From: Prostheceraeus crozeri
Lineage: Eukaryota > Platyhelminthes > Polycladida > Euryleptidae
Assembly: GCA_907163375.1 (NCBI GenBank)
Contig: CAJQUW010011501.1
Location: 434,001-498,000 of the forward strand
DNA: 64,000 nt
Direction: 5' to 3'
Shown here: positions 32,651 to 43,022 of the stretch, piece after piece
Layout of the letters: each line of letters begins with the position of its first letter
Numbering within the stretch: the stretch's first letter is position 1
Position numbers and translations under genes: made by a program
The notes under the pieces: generated by a model
The model's database searches: none
What the model was told of the DNA's origin: nothing
Seen by the model: only the letters and a program-made list of their open reading frames with translations

Positions 32651-32682
32651 TGTCCGGTCTAGTCCTAATAATGTTATCCGAT
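32651..32682 (-). repeat. 32-bp inverted repeat, right copy
   Basis: Exact reverse complement of 26636..26667. It lies about 250 bases before the Penelope-type RT open frame. Just to its right, GAGTAGGGATA and GTGTCGAC motifs resemble those in the foldback family at 39.9 to 40.5 kb. Confidence 0.6.
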
Positions 32683-32929
32683 TTCTCTGCTTTGGACAAT
32701 AGAGTAGGGATACATAGGTAGTGTGTCGACGATAGAGTAAATATATTATGTAGAGTGGTAACTACGCATTTATTGAATCCCCAATCTGTATACACTTTCG
32801 AATTTATTAAATGAACTCGTGGGTGATACAGTTGGCAATTATTGCCAAATGTGAGATATACGAATTTTTGCAGTTTTGAAGAAATCACCACGGGATAGAG
32901 TGATCATGTTTGTAATGCAGAACCAATGA

Positions 32930-35218
32930 TGGTGCTTTACAGATTATCATGACAGCCTTGGTTGTGTCTCCAAAGGTTCCTTACATAAGCAGTACTTCTC
33001 TTCTCCGGTCCTTAGAAGACCTAGAGGGCATGGGATTCGCAGTAATAAGAGAAATATCTTGGCTGGATGCTTGGAGTCTCTCTACGATAAAATTAATAGC
33101 CTTTGTTTTTCCAACATGTTTTACGAATTTTACATCACTTTGAAGTCTCTTAGTCGTACCACACTTAAGCAACTTCTTGCTTTTACTCTTAGCAAGCCGG
33201 GTACCTGCTCGTATCTAGTCGAATCCTTCTGTTCGAGATTCTTAAAAGTCGAAGATTCCATTGATAAGATCGACAGGGAAGTTATTATTATCCCTTTTGA
33301 GTGCAAAGAAGTAGATCTCTTAAAAGTTTCTTCCATTTTCGCTGATTCACATGTTAACAGTATGTTGCCTAATCCAATTCGTAGTAAATGTCCACTACAG
33401 GTTTTCTTTAAATACACCACCCCTATTGGTCGGAAGCTCTTCAATTACAACCAGATCTTGAAGAATGCTTCTATTGATGAAATCAGAGAATTTATTAGCA
33501 AGCCTTGTCTTTGTTCTGATTCTATCTTCTGCTACAAGCCCGCTTCACACGTGGTTACTGGTGACTTGAGTATTATATCCAACCCTAAACTTAGGGATTT
33601 GATGGCTAAGGGCACTAATTATAGAGAGCCTATTCACAAGTCTTGGGATTTTGTTAGGGTCAGTGTTAAAAATGCACTAGTTGCATTTATTGAAAAGTCC
33701 TGCAGAAAATACGCCCTTAAGAATTCTGACTTCCAGAATTGGTCGGAGGCTGTCCTTAAGATAATTAGAAATCGCATTTCCTTCCTGAGTTCTAGCTTTC
33801 CATCTTTGCATTCGCACGAGGTACTAAGATCTAAGGAGTGTAAAAACTTCATCTCAAACTTTCAGAAGAATTACGTCATTACTCCGGCGGATAAGGCCGC
33901 CAACAATTTTGTCATTGTGTGTAAGAAGTATTACCTCATTGTCCTCTTGAACGAACTAGGCTTTGACCTTAGAAGTTTCAATGCTGTTGGTAATCAGACT
34001 TACGCACCAGTAATTTCTTCCATTAATGACATAATTGCCGAACATTGCACCACCCTCAAGGATTCCTTTGGCATAACGGTTAAAGATAAATTTATGGTTT
34101 TACCTAAACTTTTCTGGATACCTAAATTGCACAAAGATCCGTATAAAAGTAGATTCATAGCTGGTGCTAGGAACAGCACTTCCAAAGATTTGGCCATACT
34201 GGTGAACAAAGGTTTGCAATTGATCCGGGACAAATTTAGTAGTTATTGCCTTTCCATCAAGCATAATTCTGGTGTGAACGCCTTCTGGAGCATTAACTCT
34301 TCTGGGGAATTCCTTGACAGGATGTCGTGTTTGAATTGCCACTCCTTACAAGTTTATGATTTCTCCACACTCTATACGAATCTTAATTTAGACCAGGTTA
34401 TGGAGTCCTTGAAAGACTTATGTGAGTTAATTTTTAGCAATTCCAAGAGCTTTATTTGCATTGGCTATTATAGAACCTTCTTCTCGAATAAAAAATACAG
34501 AGGGTATCACTGCTGGTCCAAAACCCAATTCCTTAATGCAATTAGTTTTATCCTGAATAACACTTTTGTCACTTTCGGGGGACTTGTCTTCAAGCAAATT
34601 CGAGGCATACCTATGGGTGGGAATTCCAGCTCGCTCTTAGCTGACCTGTTTTTGGCTTACAGGGAGTTTTATTTTGTGAGGGGACTCCTAGCGAGTAGGA
34701 GATTTGGCTTAGCAAAACTTCTCTCTCGTACCACTAGGTATGTCGATGACATTTGTGTTTTTAACTTCAAACATTTTGATAAGATCCTTCCTGAAATCTA
34801 CCCGGTAGATCTCTTGGCTTGCAGAAGCGGGGACAACAACAAATGTGTTAATTATTTGGATGTTAAAATCAGGATCGAAGATGGTGGCCATTACATCACA
34901 GAGGTTTACCATAAGGTTGATGAGTTCAGCTTCCCAGTGGTGCTGTATACTTTCCCCGAGAGTAACATGCCTTTGAACACTGGCTTAAACATCTTTGCTG
35001 CCCAACTCATCAGATTCGCTAGGATTTCTTCTGATGCTTCCGCCTTCATATCAAGAGCTAAGGGCATTTTTGATATCTTTAAAGGACGGGGTTATAAGAA
35101 TAATTTGCTGGTTAATTCTTGCATTAAGTCCTTCTCCAAGAATAGGTTCCTCGTTTTTAAGTTTGGTTGTTTTTCACCCCGCCAGATGCCATCCATCATT
35201 GGCATGTTGGGCTAAGAT
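32930..35218 (+). CDS. Penelope-type reverse transcriptase ORF
   Basis: A single open frame of about 760 codons runs to the stop at 35216. RT motifs in order are ITPADKAANNFVIV (about 33870), LFWIPKLHKDPYKSRFIAG (about 34110), YDFSTLYTNL (34356), FGGLVFKQIRGIPMGG with SSSLLADLF (34575..34650), TRYVDDICVF (34733) and NYLDVKI (34852). The GIPMG and RYVDD forms and the DFSTLYTN block are those of Penelope-like elements and related RTs in animal genomes, not of LINEs or LTR elements. No GIY-YIG endonuclease is visible in or after the frame. The RT reading frame is uninterrupted. No ATG precedes the conserved part within the frame, so the true 5' end is unknown (an intron or an upstream part is possible). 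Assignment to Penelope proper is an inference. Confidence 0.75.
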
Positions 35219-35864
35219 AACCTCTTCTAGTTTCAAGTGCGTCCTTTTGTCCAAATATATTAAAAAATTTATTTTCGGTTTGGTTCTGCTATGTTTCCTC
35301 AGGCTTGGAGAGACCTTCCATATCGTACATTCGATATGGTTGGCCTGGCCCCGCCATGTGGTATAGGTTGGAGGTTAGGGGCCGAAACCTTGCTTCATGC
35401 AGCCACATGGTTCCTCCCTGATGACTCCATACATAGCAAACTTATTTTTGGTTTTTTAGGTTTCTTTCTTGTTTGATAAAAATTAAATCGTTTATAAGTT
35501 TTAATTTATTTCCCTTACCGTCTTTAGTTGAGTAGACTTGCCTTTATACGTATTTCAGTACCTGCTCTATACTAGAGTAGGTTACTCTATGTTGTCAGTA
35601 TTATTTCATTCATTCATGACTTTTAATTACCTAATTATTTACAAGATTCTCCACTAGGGTAATTGTTTAACTTTGGCGTCTTCCGTTTCCTGGATTCTTC
35701 GAATTTTTTAACCGTGTCGTGTCTTAATTTGATTGGAGATTTTATGTTTGTTAAATTAGCAATTCGATGAGTTCCAATTACTTTCATGCTCAACCTCAAG
35801 AGTATTTTCTTAAGCGTGATCATGTCAAAGGCAACCAGCCACTTGCAGAGCAAAATCACATAAT
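35219..35864. other. 3' flank of the RT ORF
   Basis: This probably contains the 3' untranslated part of the retroelement, since a GC-richer segment continues to about 35430 before returning to AT-rich DNA. No domain is found in the overlapping open frames at 35291..35476. Confidence 0.35.
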
Positions 35865-36310
35865 CTAAGACAATGACCATCAACTTTGAAAGATGTAAAT
35901 GGGTCTACATCGCTATTCAGATCCAACATGAATTATAGTGAATCATGAAATCATGCAGTTGAAAATTGAATTAAAAACATTGAATTTCAGCCAAAAAAAC
36001 ACAAATAAGACCGCGACTTTTTCATGAAAACTTCCATTATAGTGCCGCTCATTAGATATCCTTGATAATCAGCTTAATTTCCTCTTGGTTAGGATGCTTA
36101 TTAGCAAATATTCATTCCTTTTGATATTCAATTTGTTTCATACTACTTACAACGGAGAGTCATCTCGGTAGTATATAAATTGTCAAAATTTTGACTTCTT
36201 TGAATCTACTCAAATAATTTTTTGGACCACGGGAACGTAATCTCCGCAAAAGACTGAATCTGCTCATATAAAAATTTTCACTGTATACAGATACTTTTCT
36301 GAGTAGACAC
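35865..36310 (+). repeat. Foldback family, copy 1 (direct)
   Basis: A unit of about 440 bp contains CTTTGAAAGATGTAAATGGG and GATAATCAGCTTAATTTCC. It recurs in the same orientation at 39606..39945 and inverted at 39950..40345. The hAT element at 36311..39571 is inserted in this copy: its sequence resumes at 39572 after the 8-bp target duplication and ends near 39605. Confidence 0.8.
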
Positions 36311-39300
36311 CAGTGGCGGCTCTATGGATTTCTGTTAGGTCATGCTCATCAATTTTTTCGCATCATGAGGAAAAAAGTATGTGTGACAGCTATCATACGA
36401 GGATTTTTAACCATGCAACTGATGTAGCATAATGTAGCTTAATATCATGCAACTTAAGAAACAGTTGCGAATTCGATGAACAAAATTTTAATCTCATTCC
36501 ATTTGCATTTGCCCTTTCCTAATTATAATTCAAACATGCAAGCCGCCTACTTTTCATATCAGCTAATCCAGTGAATATGGTGTAGGGCTAGGCATAATTC
36601 TAATGATCTACATACTGTATCAGCCAAAATACGCTTAAAATAAAATTCCAGGCGTAGGCTACATGATTTGTATGTTTGAGTACATCCGATGATAATCTGA
36701 TGCATGCATAGCCTATTATACTATTTGCTCCTAGACATATCTACATATGCAAGCATGTAGAAGACCACAGCTAAATTTAATCACCAGATAATGTATATTA
36801 AATAGTATTCAAGTTCTAGTTATTTGAAGCATGCATTTAAGATAGTAAAAACACCGTCAATCGCACAAAATCACAAGCTGTATTAACATTGGAAGATATT
36901 GAATTTCTTATAAAGGAAGTCAATTCGATGGGGTTTCAATCGTGCAAATTTTTCAGTTGTCAAATCAAAAAGTTCACTCTTAGGCAAACTTTCCAGAAAT
37001 TCTCTCTCGATAGAAATTCTTGCCAGAGAGGTCAATCGTTCCTGACCAATTGTATTATGCTGATAGGCTTTATTCTCTTCAATACCGAAAAATACCTTTC
37101 TGTACTGGCTGACGAAATAGGGATGGTCAAACACAGTTTCAAAAGTTTTACAACTTCGGGCAAGCTCTTTTGTAAATCCTCAGAGAAAATGAATTTTAAT
37201 AAGTCTGTCAATGGTTTCTTGAAGTCATCATCGTGATAAATAAATTTTAATTCATTTTGGAGACGACTTATATCAAAAAAATCTTCATATGCAGATTTTA
37301 GAGATCGGAGTAGATGGTGAGGGAAATCCCATTGATAAGAAGAAAAGAAATTCATGTCTAGGAGGCTCAGAAATTCAAAATCTTTGTGATCACGAAAGCG
37401 TGCTTCCATACCTTCAGAAATTGTGTCAATAATTTTAAACATAAGGGGACACAATTCTGATGCAATTCGTTTTTCCGTCTTATGATGGGGGAGCATCTCA
37501 AAAACCTTTGCTTTCAAATCATGATACTTATCATCAGATCGGATCGTTTCGAGAAAATCTGAGAACTTTTTGATTCTCTCATGAACAAAATTAACATCTG
37601 CCAATTTGCTCTGCATCAAATTGAACAAAATAGTAGTGTGTTCAAAAACCCGGTTGAAAAACAAAGTCAAGAACAAAAAGCAAGTATCATTCAAGTACCC
37701 CAATAGGCCAGTCGCCTCCTTCACCGTAACATCATCCCAGTCGCAAGTATCTTCCAAAATCTTTAATAATGCTTGTTCTGATCGACTCATAATTTTCAGC
37801 GAGAACATGAATGATGCGTCCGTGGTATGACCAGCGTGTAGGAACTGTGGCTGGAAAGCACAATCCAGTTTGTTTTGTCATGAAAGCTTTACGTTTGCTA
37901 CTCGATCCAGTAAAAGAACTAAATGCACCAATGTTAGCAGAGTATATGCGAACATCACGAATTTTTGATGAGCAGTTTCGAATCACTAGGTTTAATTTGT
38001 GAGCATAGCAGTGTACGAACTTAGCATGAGGAAATGCCTCAGAACGTATCAAAGACTGAACACCATGAAACTTGCCACTCATTACTGCCGCACCAACGTA
38101 TGTCTGAGAGACACTTTTATCAGTCAAATCACCGAAAGGTTTTAGAACTTCTATGATTGCATTTTTCAAGCCTTCGGCATTTCTCTTTTCACTGACGTCG
38201 TAGAATACTAGGAATCTTTCTTGAACATCGCCTACTTGATTAACGAAGCGTATGATAATTGATATTCGCAAGTAGAAATGTCTGAAGTCTCATCAGCTTG
38301 AATACTAAGATATTTTGCCTTCGAGACTTCACTTATTATCTGATCCACAAGAACGCTATCAACTACATCAATCAAACCATTTTGCACAGTTTTCGATGTG
38401 CCTTTAAAACTCGACCTTGAATTATCTGTGCCATGTAGCTGCTGGTCAAACGCATAATCGAAGTTGGAAAATACCTCCAACAGCTCTCGATAGTTCCCAC
38501 GATTGTTGCTACCTGTCGATTCGTCGTGTCCTCTGAAGGACATGGTTTGTTTACCAAGATACAAAGTTGCATGAAGTAAATAAGTAAGGTACTTCCTATT
38601 CTGTTTCACGCGCTCGTTGTGTTGATCTATTTCTAGACTTTTCAACTTAGATATGGTATAATCAATCGTCGCTCTTTTTCCAAATTGCTTCCACAATTTA
38701 TAAGAATCAAGATGGCCTTTACTTTGTGAATGCGAATCACTATCAACCAAAACCTGTCTAAAATTGGCGTAGCCAACACCAGTCCATGATGACTTTGGAT
38801 TCAAATTAAACAGCAAACAAGGGAAGCAATACAAGCGCTTGCTTTCCTCGCAGCCACACAGCCAATCTTTCGCTGCGTACCAAGACGTTTGGAAATTTCT
38901 TCCTTTGTATTTTACACCACTTAAGTGAGGTTTTGGTCTACCTCCTTCGATGATGTCCTTCTTCTCTTCGAAGTTCCTGCGTGAAAATGGTCTATTGATT
39001 AAGTCTTGAAGTCCTCTGCTTTTATCGGCTGAGGCCATTACACAGGACGTAAAATATAAATGCACACTTCACAAGTTCACAGCTGATGTCGTAAACAACT
39101 GAGACTCGAGACATCTCATGATCTCACTACACCGATAAAATCAGCAGATTGCCGTCCAATCAGCTACCGTTAGTTGGTTGAAACGAGCTATACGTATCAT
39201 TTGTGCTTCCCGTCCACGGCATGAGATGGAGTATGAAAATCGTCATCCGCAGATTTTGCTATTGTTCTCCCGTCAGATGATCCGGCCAATAACAAATGAG

Positions 39301-39571
39301 GTATGCTCGAATTGACTTGCGTTCCCCTGAAATTTTTAGAACAAGTTAGCTACTTGATAAATCTTAATTGAGTATGACCTTAATGTCACAGCAACATGAT
39401 CTGACATAGTAATCAAATGTTGTCAAAGCTTGAAAATGATGTTGGAAGTTTTTTGTTGATTCAAAACTTTCCCTTTCTTGTGGTTGACATCGTTGATTTG
39501 TGTGGAGGAAAATTAGACAAAATACTTCGTCATGCTGAGCATGAAGGGCATGATCGCTAAAGCCGCCACTG
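36311..39571 (-). mobile_element. Autonomous-type hAT transposon, frameshifted
   Basis: The ends read CAGTGGCGGCT inward from both sides. The flanks are a perfect 8-bp target duplication GTAGACAC (36303..36310 and 39572..39579), so the boundaries are exact and the element is 3261 bp. It carries one transposase gene on the minus strand. Perfect duplications with only about three frame changes suggest a moderately recent insertion. Confidence 0.93.
36883..39038 (-). pseudogene. hAT transposase (TTF zinc finger, DUF4371, hAT C-terminal)
   Basis: hAT transposases cut and paste through an RNase H-like domain. From a candidate ATG at 39038 the frame encodes a TTF-type zinc-finger region (WYAAKDWLCGCEESKRLYCFPC), a DUF4371-like region (LSIQADETSDIST, LVFYDVSEK, THVGAA-like YVGAAVMSG, HCYAHKLNLV) and the C-terminal dimerisation motif SSASTERYFSVLKRIK near 37110. 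The N-terminal zinc finger and LxIxxDExxD match ZMYM/ZNF862-type hAT genes. Frame changes near 38260, 37780 and 37090 leave no full-length product. The CSSKIRDVR..SSFTGSSSKRK segment and the insertion-domain helices are preserved. Confidence 0.88.
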
Positions 39572-39605
39572 GTAGACACTCTACATCCCTACTCTCAAAG
39601 ACATA

Positions 39606-39945
39606 ATCAAAGACAATGACTTCATTAACTTTGAAAGATGTAAATGGGTCTACATCGCTATTCAGATCCAATAAACGAAACATGAATTTAGTGAATCATA
39701 GAGCCATGCCGATGAAAATTTAATCAAAGGCTTGAAATTTCAGCCAAGAAAGCACGAATAAGATCGCGACTTCTTCATGAAGACTTTCATCATAATACAA
39801 TTCATGAATTTTCCTTGATAATCAGCTTAATTTCCGCTTAGTCAGAATGTTTATTATTATATAAATATCTATTCCTTTTGATATCCAACTTGCTTCATAC
39901 TACTTATAAAGTGGACGTCATGTCGGTACCACAGAGCAGGATGGG
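39606..39945 (+). repeat. Foldback family, copy 2 (direct)
   Basis: It is near-identical to copy 1 at its start, including a stretch of about 40 bases around AAATGGGTCTACATCGC. With copy 3 it forms a long inverted repeat whose centre is near 39948. Confidence 0.8.
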
Positions 39946-39949
39946 TAGA

Positions 39950-40345
39950 GTGTCGACTCAAAAAAAGCATCTGCATATAGTGAAACTTTTTATGTCAAAA
40001 GATTCAGTTTTTCGCGGAGATTACGTTCCCCTGGTCCAAAAAAATATTTGAGCACTTTTGAGTATAGTCAAAATTTGCCAATTTTACCGAGATGACTCTC
40101 CTGTATAAGTAGTATGAAACAAGTTGGACATCAAAAGGAATGAATATTTGCTAATAAGCATCCTAACTACGCGGAAATCAAGCTGATTATCAAGGGAATT
40201 TCATGATACGTATTATAATGGAAGTCTTCATGAAAAAGTCGCGATATTATTCGTGCTTTCTTGGCTGAAATTCAATGTTTTTAATTCAATTTTCACCGGC
40301 ATAATTCTATGATTCACTAAATTCATGTTTCATTTGTTGAATCTG
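39950..40345 (-). repeat. Foldback family, copy 3 (inverted)
   Basis: This is the reverse complement of copies 1 and 2. It begins with GAGTGTCGACTC and matches the 3' end of copy 1 (GAGTAGACACTCTAC). The unit carries more of the internal part (GTAATCTCCGC) than copy 2. Related GTGTCGAC and GAGTAGGGATA motifs continue to about 40460. Confidence 0.8.
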
Positions 40346-40460
40346 GATAGTGGACCATATAGTAGGTATACTAGGTAGCATAGAGCAGGGATATAAAGTA
40401 GAGTGTCGACCATAGAGTAGGGATATATACTGTGGTGTATATATATATGGTGTCGACTCA

Positions 40461-41033
40461 AAAATGGATGTGTATTGCTTATTGCACAACAGCTCTTGTG
40501 CAAGTTATGTAAAACATAAAAATTTGGCTTTCTGATATAGTGAATAACTTATTCATAACCTATTTTCAACAGCTCGTGAATTACTTAAATATCTATGGTA
40601 ATTGTCACGAAATAGTTGTGACGTTGCATCTGATGTATCAGTGATGTATAGAGTGACGATTGTTGTCATGGTAATGAATCGACATTACGCACGTTTGACG
40701 AATCAATCCTGCCTTGTGACTCCTTCAATGTTTGGAATTTCAACGTTCACAAGCATCGAAAAAATGAATTAATTTTACTAATGTCGAGAAAGAATTGTTT
40801 TCTTCAATTATTCAAAATCACACTGTGATTGAAGATAAAAGGAAAACACGAAAACACCGCACATTGAAGACAGAAGGAGGGATGCATGGAGATCACCCAA
40901 TGCTTCAATGCGGATGAGAATGTTCAACTGCGTGATGAGTCTCAGCTCAAGGTAAGCGATTGCTTTACTAATCATATCAGCATGACTTGATCAAAAGTGA
41001 TCTATTGGTACTTCCATTCTTTCCCCAAATTTG
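40461..41033. other. Unassigned DNA
   Basis: No recognisable gene. Short repeats related to the foldback family fade out at the left border. Confidence 0.4.
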
Positions 41034-41041
41034 TTGAGAAT

Positions 41042-42148
41042 CAGTGGCGTCGCGTGCGCCCAGACCATAGGCCTTCACTCGGCATTAGAATACTATTTCT
41101 ATACCAGACATTTTTTTTATGTTACAACATTAATTTTCATAAAAGTTGAATTCTTAATAACAGTTTCTCGAACATTTTTTAAGGCCAAGTGAATGTGCAC
41201 ATGAGAAGCGATTGCTCATGTCTCTTAACCGCCTTACTCAATATACCCTCTCTGTCCAGACCACATTTTCTCGAGAAAAAAGGAGGCAAGGTCAACAGTT
41301 TCTTGCGTTTGTCATGGCAGGTCAGCCGCTCACATGCTTGAAATTTTGATGCATTAAACTGTCTTGTATATTTCTTATTTCTTTCTCTGTGAGTACTTTC
41401 AATTTTTATATCAGGTGTTGGCCTACGTTGCTTGACTACTGTCATCTTTTCAGTATATTCCCTTCGGAAGAAAGGCGTGGTTATGATCTCATCTGCAGTA
41501 CTAAACATAGTGTCACATCAATCACGTAAAAACAAATTATGGAATTCTGCCGAATCTGAGTGTTCGAGTCAGATGCATTACCCTGCATTCATTGGAGAAC
41601 GCTCATCATCTGATCGCAGTATTGTCTGAACGTCAGCCATCTGCTACTGTTGACGTAGTGGCCTCTCTTACATCAAGCGAATCCAGGAACAATTGGGTTG
41701 CGCTTCCCTTACTATATTTAGATACCGTGCCTTGATCAAGAATCGCGTAGAATTTCATTGCAAAAATTGGAGAAGGCAAAGCATTACGATCGGAAAAGCC
41801 AATATTGCCGCGGGCGCGTGCGCTTACTGCCTCACACGCACACAACTCTCTTTCGCTCCGTCTGAACATCAATGTTCCGTCTGAACACACGACCAGCTTG
41901 TGTGTCTAATTGTTCGAAGAAAACAGCTGTGATTCGAGCGTGTGCTGCAAAACTGTTCAATGATGTTGAGCGTCTGACTTTGAGACGGAAAGCTGTGCGC
42001 AGCTGTCACAATAAGCTATGAATGATGAATGAATGATTATCTTTATTATCTATTAAATGAATGATAACACTTTTCATTTTTATAATTGTTGGAAATTTAT
42101 TTTTGAGGATGCGCCGAAGACCTCGCAGGTACGGAGAAGACGCCACTG
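41042..42148 (-). mobile_element. Small decayed hAT element
   Basis: The ends read CAGTGGCGTC inward on both sides. The flanks TTGAGAAT (41034..41041) and TTAAGAAT (42149..42156) match at 7 of 8 positions, as expected for an aged hAT duplication. At 1107 bp it is too short to be autonomous. A minus-strand frame (41179..41508) resembles only loosely a hAT N-terminal region. Confidence 0.8.
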
Positions 42149-43022
42149 TTAAGAATCATAATATTATGTCAAAATATAGTCATAGCTTATTTGGTTTCGT
42201 ATAGACTTTGTCTGTGGTAGAGTGATGGAAGTGATGCACAAAGTCAAGTTGCCCCTTGGCATGAAAGATTGGTGACTTAAGAGCTAGGCCTAATGGACTC
42301 TAACTGACTCTAGAAAAAAATTAGAAAGTGAGAGAATAGAGGCACCGACCTAATGCTCCTAACTTAGAGATTGGACAATTTAGGTCATCTGGAGTTCTGG
42401 TGAAGTTCTACATTTACGTGGTATCAACTTTGTATTGATTTTCATTTCCCTATCCTCTAACTACAGAATGTCTGGAACTGGTCGCGGACAAAAGAATGAC
42501 AGTCAAGCACAACGTCAGCTGAGATCGTCATCACTAACTGTTAGTGACGAAACAAAGTGTGACCTCAAGAAGCAACTGATTGCTGCATTGGAAGAGAAAA
42601 TCGTTGAATGTCATTGACACTAGAATCGATGCAATATCGAGTAGATTAGACAGTATTCAAACCGAACAAGTGCGAATCAGCAATGAAGTTGAAGTTATTA
42701 AGTCGGTCATTACTAATCAACAGCGAATAATAGAATCATATGATAGAGAAAAACGCAAAAAGAGAGTAGTAATTTCCGGCATATCAGAAACAACACTCGT
42801 TGTCGAAAATGATGTCTTAGATGATGATAAAGCCTTTCATGTGTTCAGTTTGATCTGTGATCATTTCGACTCTGATATGATAGTCAAATGCGAGCGAATA
42901 GGCAAAAAAAGCCAAAAGTATACACGACCATTGAAAGTTGATTTCGATGAGATAACTAAGCGAAACGAAATACTTCGCAATCAACGACAGATTAGAATGA
43001 ATTACCGTCAGACTTTTGGGAA

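Noticed and set aside
35291-35476. Small plus-strand frame after the Penelope-type RT as a possible endonuclease
   Set aside because: No GIY-YIG or other nuclease motif can be seen.
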